A DNA stretch of 64,000 bases from Roseateles chitinivorans. GTDB lineage: Bacteria > Pseudomonadota > Gammaproteobacteria > Burkholderiales > Burkholderiaceae_C. The notes beneath the pieces were generated by a model. It saw only the letters and a list, made by a program, of their open reading frames with translations, had not been told where the DNA came from and ran no database searches. The DNA is taken from positions 62,001 through 126,000 of the forward strand of contig NZ_PEOG01000008.1 of NCBI RefSeq assembly GCF_002761755.1. The letters are read 5' to 3'. Made by a program: the position numbers and the translations under genes. Below, in pieces: positions 39,673-48,559 of this stretch. Numbering within the stretch: the stretch's first letter is position 1; every line of letters begins with the position of its first letter.

Positions 39673-39987
39673 ATGCTGAAGCTGCCGCCGCGGCTGCGCC
39701 TGGACAACGCGCCCGAGGAATGGGCGCGGCTCGAGGGCGCGCTGCGCGCCGAGCTGGCGCAGGTCGGCAATGCCGCCGGTCGCGGCATCACGCTGGACGC
39801 GAGCGGTCTGAACGACTTCGACTCCGCCGCGCTCAGCTTGCTGCTCAGTGCGCTGCGGCTGTGCGGTCAGGACGGCTGGCAGCTGACGCTGCAGCAGGCG
39901 CCTCGCGAACTGCGCGAGCTGGCCCGTGTCTATGCGCTGGAGCACCTGTTCTGGCCCGACGTCGCCGCGCCTGCCGAGATGGCATGA
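39673..39987 (+). CDS. mlaB: STAS-domain protein MlaB
   Basis: A 104-residue STAS-domain protein with ITLDASGLNDFDSAALSLLLSALRL, the core strand-helix of the family. MlaB binds MlaF and is needed for ATPase activity of the transporter. It closes the operon, ahead of a terminator. Confidence 0.86.
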   Translation: MLKLPPRLRLDNAPEEWARLEGALRAELAQVGNAAGRGITLDASGLNDFDSAALSLLLSALRLCGQDGWQLTLQQAPRELRELARVYALEHLFWPDVAAPAEMA

Positions 39988-40005
39988 CGAAGTTGCGCCA
40001 ATGAC

Positions 40006-40037
40006 GACGGGCCGCGATGAGCGGCCCGTCTGCTTTT
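40006..40037 (+). terminator. Intrinsic terminator of the mla operon
   Basis: Ten-base perfect arms GACGGGCCGC/GCGGCCCGTC with loop GATGA, followed by TGCTTTT, 19 bases after the mlaB stop. It may also slow the convergent zwf-hexR transcript. Confidence 0.82.
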
Positions 40038-40076
40038 CGGATGGACATTTCCGGCGCCAGGCGCTCGGCTCGCCGC

Positions 40077-40943
40077 CTACTGCGCGTAGCGCTTGGTCCG
40101 CAGATTGCGCTTGATCTCCTGCAGCATCGGCCGCAGATGCTCGCCCAGCCGCAACGCCACGCCGGTGGTCAGCACGTCCACGACGATGAGGTGCAGCAAG
40201 CGCGACACCATCGGGCTGTAGCGGTCGTAGTCCTCCGGATGGTCCACCGCCAGCAGCACCTGGCCGGGCAACTGGCCCATCTGCGCCAGCGGCGAGCCGC
40301 TGGCGGTGATGATGATCGTCGTCGCGCCCTTCTTGCGCGCGATCTCGGCGGCATCCATCAGGTCGCGACTGCGGCCGGAGTTGGAGATGATCACCGCGCA
40401 GTCGCCCGGGCCCAGCATCGTCGCGCTCATCAACTGCACATGGCCGTCGGCACAGGCGAAGGTGTTGGCGCCCAGCCGGAAGAACTTGTGCTGCGCGTCC
40501 TGCGCCACGATGCCGGAATTGCCGACGCCGTAGAACTCGATCCGCTGGCGCTGCCGCGCGGTCTCGGAGAGCGCGGCGATGGCGCGCTCGAACGCATGGC
40601 TGGCGGCGTCGTTGCGGTAATGGAGCAATGCGGCGACCGCGTTGTCCACCACCTTCACGATCAGGTCGCCGGGCTTGTCGTCCTCATCGACCGCCCGGTG
40701 CACGAAGGGCACGCCTTCGTTGACGCTGCCGGCCAGCTTCAGCTTGAAGTCCGCCAGCCCGTCATAGCCGACGCTGCGGCAGAAACGCACCACCGTCGGC
40801 TTGCTGACGTGGGAGCGGTCGGCGAGCTCGCTGACCGGCAGATTCGCGAAGGAGCGCGGGTCGGCCAGCAGCAGCTTGGCCACGCGCTGTTCCGCCGGCG
40901 GCAGCGCGGGCAGTGCCGCCTTGATGCGTTCAAGCATGCTCAT
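40077..40943 (-). CDS. hexR: HexR-type transcriptional regulator (RpiR family)
   Basis: A 288-residue regulator. The N-terminal RpiR helix-turn-helix (residues about 1-75) includes ANLPVSELADRSHVSKPTVVRFCRSVGYDG. The C-terminal SIS sugar-phosphate domain (about 125-260) includes VGNSGIVAQDAQHKFFRLG and VIISNSGRSRDL. HexR proteins repress or activate central carbohydrate genes and release DNA on binding 2-keto-3-deoxy-6-phosphogluconate. It sits four bases downstream of zwf in one operon; a HexR-like palindrome lies in the zwf/tal divergent region, suggesting autoregulation. Confidence 0.9.
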   Translation of the reverse strand: MSMLERIKAALPALPPAEQRVAKLLLADPRSFANLPVSELADRSHVSKPTVVRFCRSVGYDGLADFKLKLAGSVNEGVPFVHRAVDEDDKPGDLIVKVVDNAVAALLHYRNDAASHAFERAIAALSETARQRQRIEFYGVGNSGIVAQDAQHKFFRLGANTFACADGHVQLMSATMLGPGDCAVIISNSGRSRDLMDAAEIARKKGATTIIITASGSPLAQMGQLPGQVLLAVDHPEDYDRYSPMVSRLLHLIVVDVLTTGVALRLGEHLRPMLQEIKRNLRTKRYAQ

Positions 40944-40947
40944 CGCG

Positions 40948-42393
40948 TCAGCATTCCTCGATCCACGAGTGGCCGTCGCGCGCGACCAGCGCGCTCGATG
41001 CGGGCGGGCCCCAGCTGCCGGCGACGTAGGTGCGCGGACCGGTGCTGTCCTGCTTCCAGAAGTTCAGGATCGGCTCGACCCAGCGCCAGGCCTGTTCCTG
41101 CTCGTCGCTGCGCACGAACAGGTTGAGCCGTCCGGCGATCGCGTCCAGCAGCAGCCGCTCGTAGGCGCCGACACGGGTGTGAGCGAAGGCCTTGTCGAAG
41201 TCCAGGTCCAGCGACACCGGGCTGAGGGCCTCGTTGCTGGAGCCGCCCTTGTTGGCCATCAGCTGCAGTTCCAGGCCGTCCTCCGGCTGCAGCTTGATGA
41301 TCAGCCGGTTGGGGCAACTGCTGCCCGGGAAGATCGGATGCGGCACCGGGCGGAAGTTGATGACGATCTGCGCGTCGCGCGCGGCCAGGCGCTTGCCGGT
41401 GCGCAGGTAGAAGGGCACGCCGGCCCAGCGCCAGTTCTGGATCTCGGTCTTGAGGGCGACGAAGGTCTCGGTGTGGCTGTCGGCGGGGATCTTGCCCTCG
41501 TCGAGATAGCCGGGCACCTGCTTGCCTTCGACGTTGCCGGCGCGGTACTGGCCGCGCACGACGTCGCGCGCGACGCTCTCGGCGGTGAAGGGCTTGAGCG
41601 CGCGCAGCACCTTCAGCTTCTCGTCCCGGATGGCATCGGCGTCGTTGGAGGAGGGTGCCTCCATCGCGATCATCGTCAGCAACTGCAGCGCATGGTTCTG
41701 GATCATGTCGCGCAGCGCGCCGGTGCCGTCGTAGAACGGTCCGCGCGTGCCCACGCCCAGGCCTTCGGCCAGCGTGATCTGGATGTTGGCGATGCTCTCG
41801 CGGCGCCACAGCGGCTCGAACAGCGCGTTGCCGAAGCGCAGCGCCATCAGGTTCTGCACCGAGGGCTTGCCCAGGTAATGGTCGATGCGGAAGGCCTGCG
41901 TCTCGGTGAACACCGAACGCACGACGCGGTTGATCTCCTGCGCGCTGGCCAGGTCGTGGCCCAGCGGCTTCTCCAGCACCACGCGCACCTTGTCGCCGTT
42001 CAGGCCGGCGGCCCCCAGCTGCTGGCAGATCTGGGTGAACAGGTGAGGACTGGTCGCCAGGTAGAAGACGACCGTGTCGGCGTTGCGCTCGCCCAGCCAT
42101 TCCTTGAGGCGGGCGTAGTGATCGGGCTGGGACAAGTCCATCCGCCGGTAATGCACCAGCTCGGAAAAGCGGGCGAACTCCTCGTCGTTGGGACGCTTGC
42201 CGGCCTCGACCTCCTGGAAGCGCTCCTTCAGCCATTCGCGGTAGCGCTCGTCGGACTGGTCATCGCGCGCGACCGCCAGGATGCGGCCGCCTTCGGGCAG
42301 CTTGCCGTGGCGGAAGGCCTGGAACAGCGCAGGCATCAGCTTGCGCCAGGTCAGGTCACCGGTGCCACCAAAAAAGACGAGATCGAAGGACAT
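40948..42393 (-). CDS. zwf: Glucose-6-phosphate 1-dehydrogenase
   Basis: A 481-residue enzyme oxidising glucose-6-phosphate to 6-phosphogluconolactone with NADP. The coenzyme fold begins DLVFFGGTGDLTWRKL. The substrate motif is RIDHYLGKPSVQNLMALRFGN (about residues 170-190), and GPFYDGTGALRDMIQNH and LDLDFDKAFAH are conserved. It forms an operon with hexR and is divergent from tal. In this order it usually feeds the Entner-Doudoroff and pentose-phosphate routes. Confidence 0.96.
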   Translation of the reverse strand: MSFDLVFFGGTGDLTWRKLMPALFQAFRHGKLPEGGRILAVARDDQSDERYREWLKERFQEVEAGKRPNDEEFARFSELVHYRRMDLSQPDHYARLKEWLGERNADTVVFYLATSPHLFTQICQQLGAAGLNGDKVRVVLEKPLGHDLASAQEINRVVRSVFTETQAFRIDHYLGKPSVQNLMALRFGNALFEPLWRRESIANIQITLAEGLGVGTRGPFYDGTGALRDMIQNHALQLLTMIAMEAPSSNDADAIRDEKLKVLRALKPFTAESVARDVVRGQYRAGNVEGKQVPGYLDEGKIPADSHTETFVALKTEIQNWRWAGVPFYLRTGKRLAARDAQIVINFRPVPHPIFPGSSCPNRLIIKLQPEDGLELQLMANKGGSSNEALSPVSLDLDFDKAFAHTRVGAYERLLLDAIAGRLNLFVRSDEQEQAWRWVEPILNFWKQDSTGPRTYVAGSWGPPASSALVARDGHSWIEEC

Positions 42394-42437
42394 GGGCGCT
42401 GCGCCCGCATCCGGGCGTAAGAGTTGTTGGCGATGTC

Positions 42438-42467
42438 TTGATGTAACGGAGTTACCGGAATTATGAT
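42438..42467 (+). promoter_or_regulatory. Sigma70-like promoter of tal-pgi
   Basis: TTGATG (4/6) and TATGAT (5/6) separated by 18 bases, about 154 bases before the tal start. A HexR-like palindrome occupies the spacer. Confidence 0.55.
42442..42456. promoter_or_regulatory. HexR-like operator in the zwf/tal divergent region
   Basis: TGTAACGGAGTTACC, a 15-base inverted repeat (GTAAC-GGA-GTTAC core). It matches the known HexR consensus TGTAATTAAATTACA at 10 of 15 positions, including both outer half-sites. It lies 49-63 bases upstream of the zwf start and within the tal promoter spacer. Confidence 0.5.
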
Positions 42468-42620
42468 GCCCCAGTTTCTTGGGCCGGTCAACGTGCGCGG
42501 AGCCTCCGGGCGGGGGGGCGCAAGCAGTTCTAATACGGGGTTTCCCCGTCCGCGTCGAGGGGCAAAGCCCATGCCCCGATGCACGCCGTCCCGTTCTCGA
42601 CCTTCCCAGCGCCCACGCTC

Positions 42621-43571
42621 ATGAACCAGCTCGAACAACTCAAGGCCTTCACCACCGTTGTCGCCGATACCGGCAACTTCAAGCAACTGGCCCAGTTCAC
42701 GCCCCGCGACGCGACGACCAACCCGTCGCTGATCCTCAAGGCGGTGCAGTCGCCCGACTATGCCCACCTGCTCGAGGACACCGTCGCCGCCAACAAGACC
42801 GACGCGCTAGACCTGGTCGTCGACAAGGTGCTGGTCGCCTTCGGCCTGGAGATCCTGAAGGTCGTGCCGGGCCGCGTCTCGACCGAGGTCGATGCGCGCC
42901 TGAGCTTCGACACCGTCGCGACGCTGGCGCGCGCGCGCCGCCTGATCCAGATGTACGAGGCGGCCGGCATTGGACGCGAACGGGTGCTGATCAAGATCGC
43001 CTCGACCTGGGAGGGCATCCAGGCCGCCCGCGAACTCGAGCTCGAAGGCATCCACACCAACCTGACGCTGCTGTTCTCCTTCTGCCAAGCGGTGGCCTGC
43101 GGCGAGAACGGCATCCAGCTGATCTCGCCCTTCGTCGGCCGGATCTACGACTGGTACAAGAAGTCGGCCGGCGCGAACTGGGACGAGGCCGCCAACGCCG
43201 GCGTCAACGACCCAGGCGTGAAGTCGGTGACGGCGATCTTCAACTACTTCAAGAAGCAGGGCATCAAGACCGAGGTCATGGGCGCGAGTTTCCGCAACGT
43301 GGGCCAGATCCAGGCGCTGGCTGGCAGCGACCTGCTGACCATCAGCCCCGACCTGCTGGCGCAATTGCAGGCCAGCGAGGCGCCGCTGACGCGCGCGCTG
43401 GATGCCGACGCGGCCAAGGCCCTGGATTTGCCCAAGGTCTCCTTCAACGAGGCGGCATTCCGCTTCGCCCTCAACCAGGACGCCATGGCCACCGAGAAGC
43501 TGGCCGAAGGCATCCGCCTGTTTGCCGCCGACGCCGGCAAGCTGGACCAGATGATCGAAAGCCTGCGATGA
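42621..43571 (+). CDS. tal: Transaldolase
   Basis: A 316-residue class I transaldolase exchanging a dihydroxyacetone unit between sugar phosphates in the non-oxidative pentose-phosphate pathway. The N-terminal [30 protein letters not shown], the Schiff-base Lys in [16 protein letters not shown], and [15 protein letters not shown] are all typical. The ATG at 42621 is chosen by homology over an in-frame ATG at 42579. The stop overlaps the pgi start by four bases (ATGA). Confidence 0.96.
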   Translation: MNQLEQLKAFTTVVADTGNFKQLAQFTPRDATTNPSLILKAVQSPDYAHLLEDTVAANKTDALDLVVDKVLVAFGLEILKVVPGRVSTEVDARLSFDTVATLARARRLIQMYEAAGIGRERVLIKIASTWEGIQAARELELEGIHTNLTLLFSFCQAVACGENGIQLISPFVGRIYDWYKKSAGANWDEAANAGVNDPGVKSVTAIFNYFKKQGIKTEVMGASFRNVGQIQALAGSDLLTISPDLLAQLQASEAPLTRALDADAAKALDLPKVSFNEAAFRFALNQDAMATEKLAEGIRLFAADAGKLDQMIESLR

Positions 43572-45196
43572 CCGAGTTCCCGCGTTGCGACCGCAGCCCG
43601 ACCTGGGCCGCCCTGCAAAGCCATTTCCAGCAATCCGGCCGCGCGTTCGACGTGCGCCAGGCCTTCGCGGCCGACCCCGGCCGCTTCGCGGCCTGGTCAC
43701 TGCAGGCGCCGGAGGTGTTCGCGGACCTGTCGAAGAACCGCATCGACGCCCGCACCCTGGAACTGCTGCTGCAACTGGCCCAGGACGTGAAGCTCGAGTC
43801 GCAACGCGAGGCCTTGTTCAACGGCGATCCGATCAACGCGACTGAAGGCCGCGCGGTGCTGCACACGGCGCTGCGCGCGCCGGCGGGCCAGGGACCGTTC
43901 TCGGACGAGGTGCAGGCCTCGCTCGACCGCATGCTGGCCTTCGCCGACCGGGTGCGCGACCCGGCCGCGAGCGGTGTCACCGATGTCGTGCATATCGGCA
44001 TCGGCGGCTCGGACCTCGGTCCGGCGATGGTCGTTCAGGCGCTGCAGTCGTATGTGCCCGCGGGCCTGAAGCTTCATTTCGTGTCCAACGTCGATGGGCA
44101 TGACCTGGCCCCGGTGCTTCGCGGGCTCGACCCGAAGCGGACGCAGTTCATCGTCGCGTCCAAGACCTTCACGACGCAGGAAACCCTGGCCAATGCGATG
44201 GCCGCCAAGGCCTGGTTCCTGAGCAGCGGTGGCACCGACATCGCGCGGCACTTCGCCGCGACCACCAGCAATGCCAGGGCCGCGGCCGAGTTCGGCATCG
44301 ACACGACCTTCGGCTTCTGGGACTGGGTCGGCGGCCGCTACTCGCTGTGGTCGGTGATCGGCCTGCCGATCGCGATCGCGGTGGGCTCGGCGAACTTCCG
44401 TGCACTGCTGGCCGGCGCGCATGCGATGGACCAGCACTTCCGCAGCGCGCCGCTGGAGAAGAACCTGCCGGTGCTGCTGGGCCTGCTGGACGTCTGGTAT
44501 CGCAATTTCCATGGCTTCACCAGCCGCTCGGTGGCGCCGTACCACCAGGGCCTGCGCCGGTTGCCGGCCTACCTGCAGCAGCTGGAGATGGAAAGCAACG
44601 GCAAGGGCGTCGACCGCGCCGGCGATCCGCTGAGCTTCGGCACCAGTCCGGTGGTCTGGGGCGAGGCCGGCACCAACGGCCAGCACGCCTATTTCCAGAT
44701 GCTGCACCAGGGCACCGATGTGATCCCGGTCGAGTTCATCGCGGTGAAGACGCCCAACTTCGGCGCCCACGTCGAAGGCGAACTGCTGAGCCGGCTCCAG
44801 GACCAGCATGTCAAGCTGCTCGCGAACTGCCTGGCGCAATCGCAGGCGCTGATGCAGGGCAAGACGGCGGAGGCGGCTCGTGCCGAGTCGGCGCCCACCG
44901 CGTCCAAGGACCTCGATCCGGATGTGCTTGCCCGCCACCGCAGCTTCAGCGGGAATCGCCCCAGCACCACGCTGCTGCTGGAGGCGCTGACCCCGTCGTC
45001 GCTGGGCGCGCTGATTGCGCTGTACGAGCACCGCGTGTTCGTCAGCGGCGCGATCTGGAACATCAACAGCTTCGACCAGTGGGGCGTCGAGCTTGGCAAG
45101 GCGCTGTGCAACAGCCTGCTGCCGCGCCTGGCTTCCGGCGACGCGACGGGCCTGGACGGCTCGACCGCCGGCCTGCTCGCCAAGGTCCGCGGTTGA
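43568..45196 (+). CDS. pgi: Glucose-6-phosphate isomerase
   Basis: A 542-residue isomerase interconverting glucose-6-phosphate and fructose-6-phosphate. The two SIS subdomains include [16 protein letters not shown] and [15 protein letters not shown]. Signatures are [21 protein letters not shown] and the late [16 protein letters not shown]. The Glu in the MESNGKGV loop is the catalytic base. It is translationally coupled to tal and followed 61 bases later by a HAD phosphatase gene. Confidence 0.96.
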   Translation: MTEFPRCDRSPTWAALQSHFQQSGRAFDVRQAFAADPGRFAAWSLQAPEVFADLSKNRIDARTLELLLQLAQDVKLESQREALFNGDPINATEGRAVLHTALRAPAGQGPFSDEVQASLDRMLAFADRVRDPAASGVTDVVHIGIGGSDLGPAMVVQALQSYVPAGLKLHFVSNVDGHDLAPVLRGLDPKRTQFIVASKTFTTQETLANAMAAKAWFLSSGGTDIARHFAATTSNARAAAEFGIDTTFGFWDWVGGRYSLWSVIGLPIAIAVGSANFRALLAGAHAMDQHFRSAPLEKNLPVLLGLLDVWYRNFHGFTSRSVAPYHQGLRRLPAYLQQLEMESNGKGVDRAGDPLSFGTSPVVWGEAGTNGQHAYFQMLHQGTDVIPVEFIAVKTPNFGAHVEGELLSRLQDQHVKLLANCLAQSQALMQGKTAEAARAESAPTASKDLDPDVLARHRSFSGNRPSTTLLLEALTPSSLGALIALYEHRVFVSGAIWNINSFDQWGVELGKALCNSLLPRLASGDATGLDGSTAGLLAKVRG

Positions 45197-45257
45197 ATCA
45201 CGGCGCCGTCCCGCGCGGCGGCGCCGATCTCCCCTTTCCAGCAGTAGAGAACGACAG

Positions 45258-45878
45258 ATGAAGATCGTGTTCGATTTCGGTGCGGTGCTGTTCCGTTGGC
45301 ATCCGCCCAGTTTCCTGGCCCGCGTCTGGGCCCACCGCGCCGCCGACGAGGTCGAAGGCGCCGCACTGGCCAAGGACCTGTTCCAGGACTATCGCGGCGA
45401 CTGGGGCGCCTTCGACCAGGGCCTCATCGATGCCTCGACCACCGCCGACCGCATCCATGCCCGTACCGGCTGGCCGCGGGAGGAGATCGTCGCGGTGATG
45501 GATGCGGTGCCGTCGGAGCTCAAGCTCATCGAGGGCACGGCCGCACTGATCCAGGAGCTGAAGGCGCAGGGGCATGCGCTGCACTTCCTGTCCAACATGC
45601 CGGAGCCCTATGCCGACTACCTGGAGCAGACCTTCCCGCTGAAGGACTGGTTCGTGTCGGGCGTGTTCTCGGGCCGGGTCAAGCAGTCCAAGCCGTCGCG
45701 GGAGATCTTCGATCTGGCCCTCGAGCAGTTCGGCGCCCGGCCGGAAGAGGTGTTCTTCCTCGATGACCATCCGGCCAATATCGCGGCGGCGAAGGCGCTG
45801 GGCTGGCAGGCCCACCTGTTCACGACGCCGGAACTGGCGCGCGAGGACCTGACCCGGCGCGGTCTGCTGCCGGCCTGA
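45258..45878 (+). CDS. HAD family hydrolase (YihX/glucose-1-phosphatase-like)
   Basis: A 206-residue class IA HAD protein. Motif I is FDFGAVLFRW: the nucleophile Asp is present, but the usual second Asp (DxD) is Gly, as in E. coli YihX, an alpha-glucose-1-phosphatase with FDLGNV. Later motifs are HFLSNMPEP, KQSKPSREIF and EVFFLDDHPANIAAAKALG. Location after pgi fits a sugar-phosphate substrate, but this is inferred. The ATG at 45258 starts right at the core; a hairpin follows the stop. Confidence 0.8.
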   Translation: MKIVFDFGAVLFRWHPPSFLARVWAHRAADEVEGAALAKDLFQDYRGDWGAFDQGLIDASTTADRIHARTGWPREEIVAVMDAVPSELKLIEGTAALIQELKAQGHALHFLSNMPEPYADYLEQTFPLKDWFVSGVFSGRVKQSKPSREIFDLALEQFGARPEEVFFLDDHPANIAAAKALGWQAHLFTTPELAREDLTRRGLLPA

Positions 45879-45917
45879 GGATCCAAGAAGCGGCCCGCGT
45901 CGTCGGATCGGAAAGCA

Positions 45918-45939
45918 GAACCGGCCTGACGGCCGGTTC
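45918..45939. terminator. Hairpin between HAD gene and yacG (convergent)
   Basis: Nine-base perfect arms GAACCGGCC/GGCCGGTTC with loop TGAC, between convergent genes. T tracts are weak on both strands, so terminator function is probable but not certain. Confidence 0.55.
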
Positions 45940-45946
45940 CGAATGC

Positions 45947-46156
45947 TCATTTCGAGGACTCGTCCTCGTCGACGGTGGTTGGCGGTGCCGCGACCCGGAA
46001 CGATTCGTCGGACCAGTGGCCCAGGTCGATCTGCCGGCAGCGCTCGCTGCAGAAGGGGCGCCAGAGGTTGCTCGGCGCGAACAGGCTGTCGCCGCCGCAG
46101 GTCGGGCAGGGCACGATGCGCGGCGCGGGCGTGGCGGGAATGAATTTCTCGGGCAT
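45947..46156 (-). CDS. yacG: DNA gyrase inhibitor YacG
   Basis: A 69-residue zinc protein with [32 protein letters not shown], the CX2C...CX3C site of YacG. YacG binds GyrB and blocks DNA binding by gyrase. The C-terminal part has FRVAAP and an acidic tail. It ends the pilB-pilC-pilD-coaE-zapD-yacG cluster; zapD stops 13 bases before it. Confidence 0.93.
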   Translation of the reverse strand: MPEKFIPATPAPRIVPCPTCGGDSLFAPSNLWRPFCSERCRQIDLGHWSDESFRVAAPPTTVDEDESSK

Positions 46157-46169
46157 GACGGTACGGCTG

Positions 46170-46934
46170 TCAGGAGCACAAGGTCAGTTCGAAGGTGGCG
46201 TCCACTGGCGCCGGTTTCAAGCGTCCGTCCTCGTCCTGGCGCATCAGGCGGATCGAGACCATCAGGCGGTGGCCGCTGATTTCCGGAATCAGCCCGAGGC
46301 TGGGGTCGATGCGCATGCGCAGCAACTGGAAGCTGCGCCCCGGCGGCAGACTCTGCTGGTACTGGCCGCCATGCGCCGCCACCTTGTGCGGCGAACCGCT
46401 GTCGCGCAGCAGCCCCAGCAGGACGTTGAGCGCTTCGGCCATCGGCATCAGCGTCTGCGCCCACTGCATCAGGTCATTGCGCCGGCGTACCGGCAGCAGT
46501 TGCTGCCAGGCATAGTAGGCCGGCAGGTCGAACTCGCAGGTGCCGCCAGGGATGGAAATCCGGCTGCGGATGCTCATCAACCATTCGTTCGTGGTGAGCG
46601 CGTGGCCGGCCTTGCCCGGCAACTGATTGAGCTTGTCGAACGCGGCGTCGATGCGACCCACCACCTCGTCCAGCACGGCTTCCGAGACCGCGGGATTGCC
46701 GCGGTAGCCGTTGAACTGGGTGCGGTGTCGTTCCAGCTCCTTGAGCAGGTCGGCCTTCAGGTCGGCGCGCGAGGCGACATCCATGACCTCGAAGATGGTG
46801 GCCAGCGCGAAGTGGTGATCCATCGCGGTGTCGCGCGCCATCAGCTGACCGAGCCGATCGAACAGGTGTTCGAGTCTGAGCATCGTGCGGATGCTCTCGT
46901 TGAACGGGTATTCGTAGAGGACCAAGTCGACCAT
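46170..46934 (-). CDS. zapD: Cell division protein ZapD
   Basis: A 254-residue cytoplasmic FtsZ-associated protein (DUF1342) that bundles FtsZ protofilaments. It begins [24 protein letters not shown], the strongly conserved N-terminus, and includes [21 protein letters not shown]. The ATG at 46934 is preferred to the in-frame ATG at 46955. It is placed between coaE and yacG, as in most proteobacteria. Confidence 0.94.
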   Translation of the reverse strand: MVDLVLYEYPFNESIRTMLRLEHLFDRLGQLMARDTAMDHHFALATIFEVMDVASRADLKADLLKELERHRTQFNGYRGNPAVSEAVLDEVVGRIDAAFDKLNQLPGKAGHALTTNEWLMSIRSRISIPGGTCEFDLPAYYAWQQLLPVRRRNDLMQWAQTLMPMAEALNVLLGLLRDSGSPHKVAAHGGQYQQSLPPGRSFQLLRMRIDPSLGLIPEISGHRLMVSIRLMRQDEDGRLKPAPVDATFELTLCS

Positions 46935-47001
46935 CCCTTTGCGGCAAGGGGCCATTGTTCCACAGTGCGCCGACGCATCACCCCGGCCGGGTGAGGGGTG
47001 G

Positions 47002-47595
47002 TCAGAACAGGGGACTGGTCAGCAGGCGGCCGACTTCATCGCGCAGTTGCGAGAGCGTCAAGCCTTCGTTGTGGATGACCGCATCCGCGGCGGCACGACG
47101 CTGCGCCCGCGTCGCCTGCTGCGCGAGGATGGCCCGCACCGCCGCCTCGCTCAAGCCCGATCGGGCCATCACCCGGGCGATCTGCGTGGCTTCATCGCAG
47201 TCGACCACCAGGACGCGGTCCACGAGGCGCCGCCACCGGCCGGACTCGACCAGCAAGGGCACGTCGAACACGACATGCTGACCGGGGGCGGCGAGCGCGG
47301 CCTGCCGCGCCGTCTCGGCGCCGATCATCGGATGCAGGATGGCCTCGAGCGCCTGTTTCGCCTTGGGATCGTGGAAGGCCAGTTCCCGCATCGCGGCACG
47401 GTCCAGCGCGCCATTGCTGGCAACGAATCGCGCGCCGAACTGCGCCTCGATCGCGGGCATCGCCTCCCCGCCCGGAGCGGTCAGCGAGCGCGAGATGGCG
47501 TCGGTGTCGACCAGCAGCGCGCCGCCGAGTTCCACCAGCGCGGCCGCCACGGTGCTCTTGCCGCTGCCGATGCCGCCGGTGAGTCCGATGCGCAT
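47002..47595 (-). CDS. coaE: Dephospho-CoA kinase
   Basis: A 197-residue P-loop kinase catalysing the last step of coenzyme A synthesis. Walker A is GLTGGIGSGKSTVAAAL, followed by LVDTDAISRSL, with FDVPLLVESGRW and RVLVVDCDEATQIAR. It lies 19 bases after pilD in the same transcript. Confidence 0.95.
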   Translation of the reverse strand: MRIGLTGGIGSGKSTVAAALVELGGALLVDTDAISRSLTAPGGEAMPAIEAQFGARFVASNGALDRAAMRELAFHDPKAKQALEAILHPMIGAETARQAALAAPGQHVVFDVPLLVESGRWRRLVDRVLVVDCDEATQIARVMARSGLSEAAVRAILAQQATRAQRRAAADAVIHNEGLTLSQLRDEVGRLLTSPLF

Positions 47596-47614
47596 GGGGC
47601 CCCGGCAGACGCGA

Positions 47615-48559
47615 TCAGATCGGTTGCAGACCGAGCCAGGCGGCGACTTCGGTGGTGCCGATCAACAGCACCGCAAGCCCGCCACCGGCCAGGAAGGGGC
47701 CGAACGGGACATAGCGGCCTTCGCGCAAGCCGCCGCGCAGCTTGAGCGCGATGCCGACCACGGCGCCGATCAACGAGGCGAACAGCGCCACCGGCAGCAC
47801 CATCTGCCAGCCCAGCCACGCCCCCAAGGCCGCCAGCAGCTTGAAGTCGCCGTAGCCCATGCCTTCCTTGCCGGTGGCCAGCTTGAAGATCCAGTAGATC
47901 GACCAGAGGGACAGGTAGCCCGCGAGCGCACCGATCAGCGCGCTCGGCAAGGACACCGGGATCCAACCTGCCGACGCGGCGATCAGTCCCGCCCATAGCA
48001 AGGGCTGGTTGATGCTGTCCGGCAGCAATGTCGTGTCCCAGTCGATGCCTGCCAGCGCCACCAGCGCTGCCGCGAAGCCGCAGTAGAGCAAGGCGCTCGG
48101 CTGGGGACCGAGGCGCCAGGCGATGCCAGCGAACAGCAGGCCGGTCAACAGTTCGACGAAGGGATAACGCGGCGAGATCGGTGCCTTGCAGGACGCGCAC
48201 TTCCCGCCCAGCCGCAGCCAGCCGAGCAGCGGCAGGTTCTCGTGCCAGCGCAGTGCGTGGCCGCAATGGGGGCAGCGCGATGCCGGCCGGATCAGCGAGA
48301 ACGCTGGCTGGCGATCCAGGGCTTCCCTCAGCGGGGCGGCGGAGGCGGCCAGCTGCCTGGCCTTGGCCTCATCCAACCCCGCATGGGTGCGCAAGTCGTC
48401 TTCCTGGGCCAGCTGGTCCGCGCAATCGGACAGCCAGGCCCGATGCAGCATCACCGGCAATCGATAGATGACGACATTCAGGAAGCTGCCGACGCACAGA
48501 CCGATCAGGCCGAGGTAGGCGGGCGAGAGCAGCGCCTCCAGCAGGCTCTGGTCCAGCAC
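47615..48559 (-). CDS. pilD: Type IV prepilin peptidase PilD
   Basis: A 314-residue aspartic membrane protease and N-methyltransferase that cleaves and methylates prepilins. An N-terminal helix has GLCVGSFLNVVIYRLP. The zinc tetracysteine is RCPHCGHALRWHENLP...KCASCKAPIS. Catalytic aspartates are in GIDWDTTLLPD and GMGYGDFKLLAALGAW. It has about eight helices. It is directly adjacent to the pilC stop with no gap, and would process all pilins in this window. Confidence 0.96.
   Translation of the reverse strand: MLDQSLLEALLSPAYLGLIGLCVGSFLNVVIYRLPVMLHRAWLSDCADQLAQEDDLRTHAGLDEAKARQLAASAAPLREALDRQPAFSLIRPASRCPHCGHALRWHENLPLLGWLRLGGKCASCKAPISPRYPFVELLTGLLFAGIAWRLGPQPSALLYCGFAAALVALAGIDWDTTLLPDSINQPLLWAGLIAASAGWIPVSLPSALIGALAGYLSLWSIYWIFKLATGKEGMGYGDFKLLAALGAWLGWQMVLPVALFASLIGAVVGIALKLRGGLREGRYVPFGPFLAGGGLAVLLIGTTEVAAWLGLQPI

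Noticed and set aside
40801-42420. 539-codon plus-strand frame antisense to zwf
   Set aside because: Antisense shadow of zwf/hexR; Arg/Gln/His-rich with no domain.
42479-43567. In-frame extension of pgi upstream across tal
   Set aside because: pgi starts at the ATG at 43568, overlapping the tal stop; the upstream part is tal read in the wrong frame.
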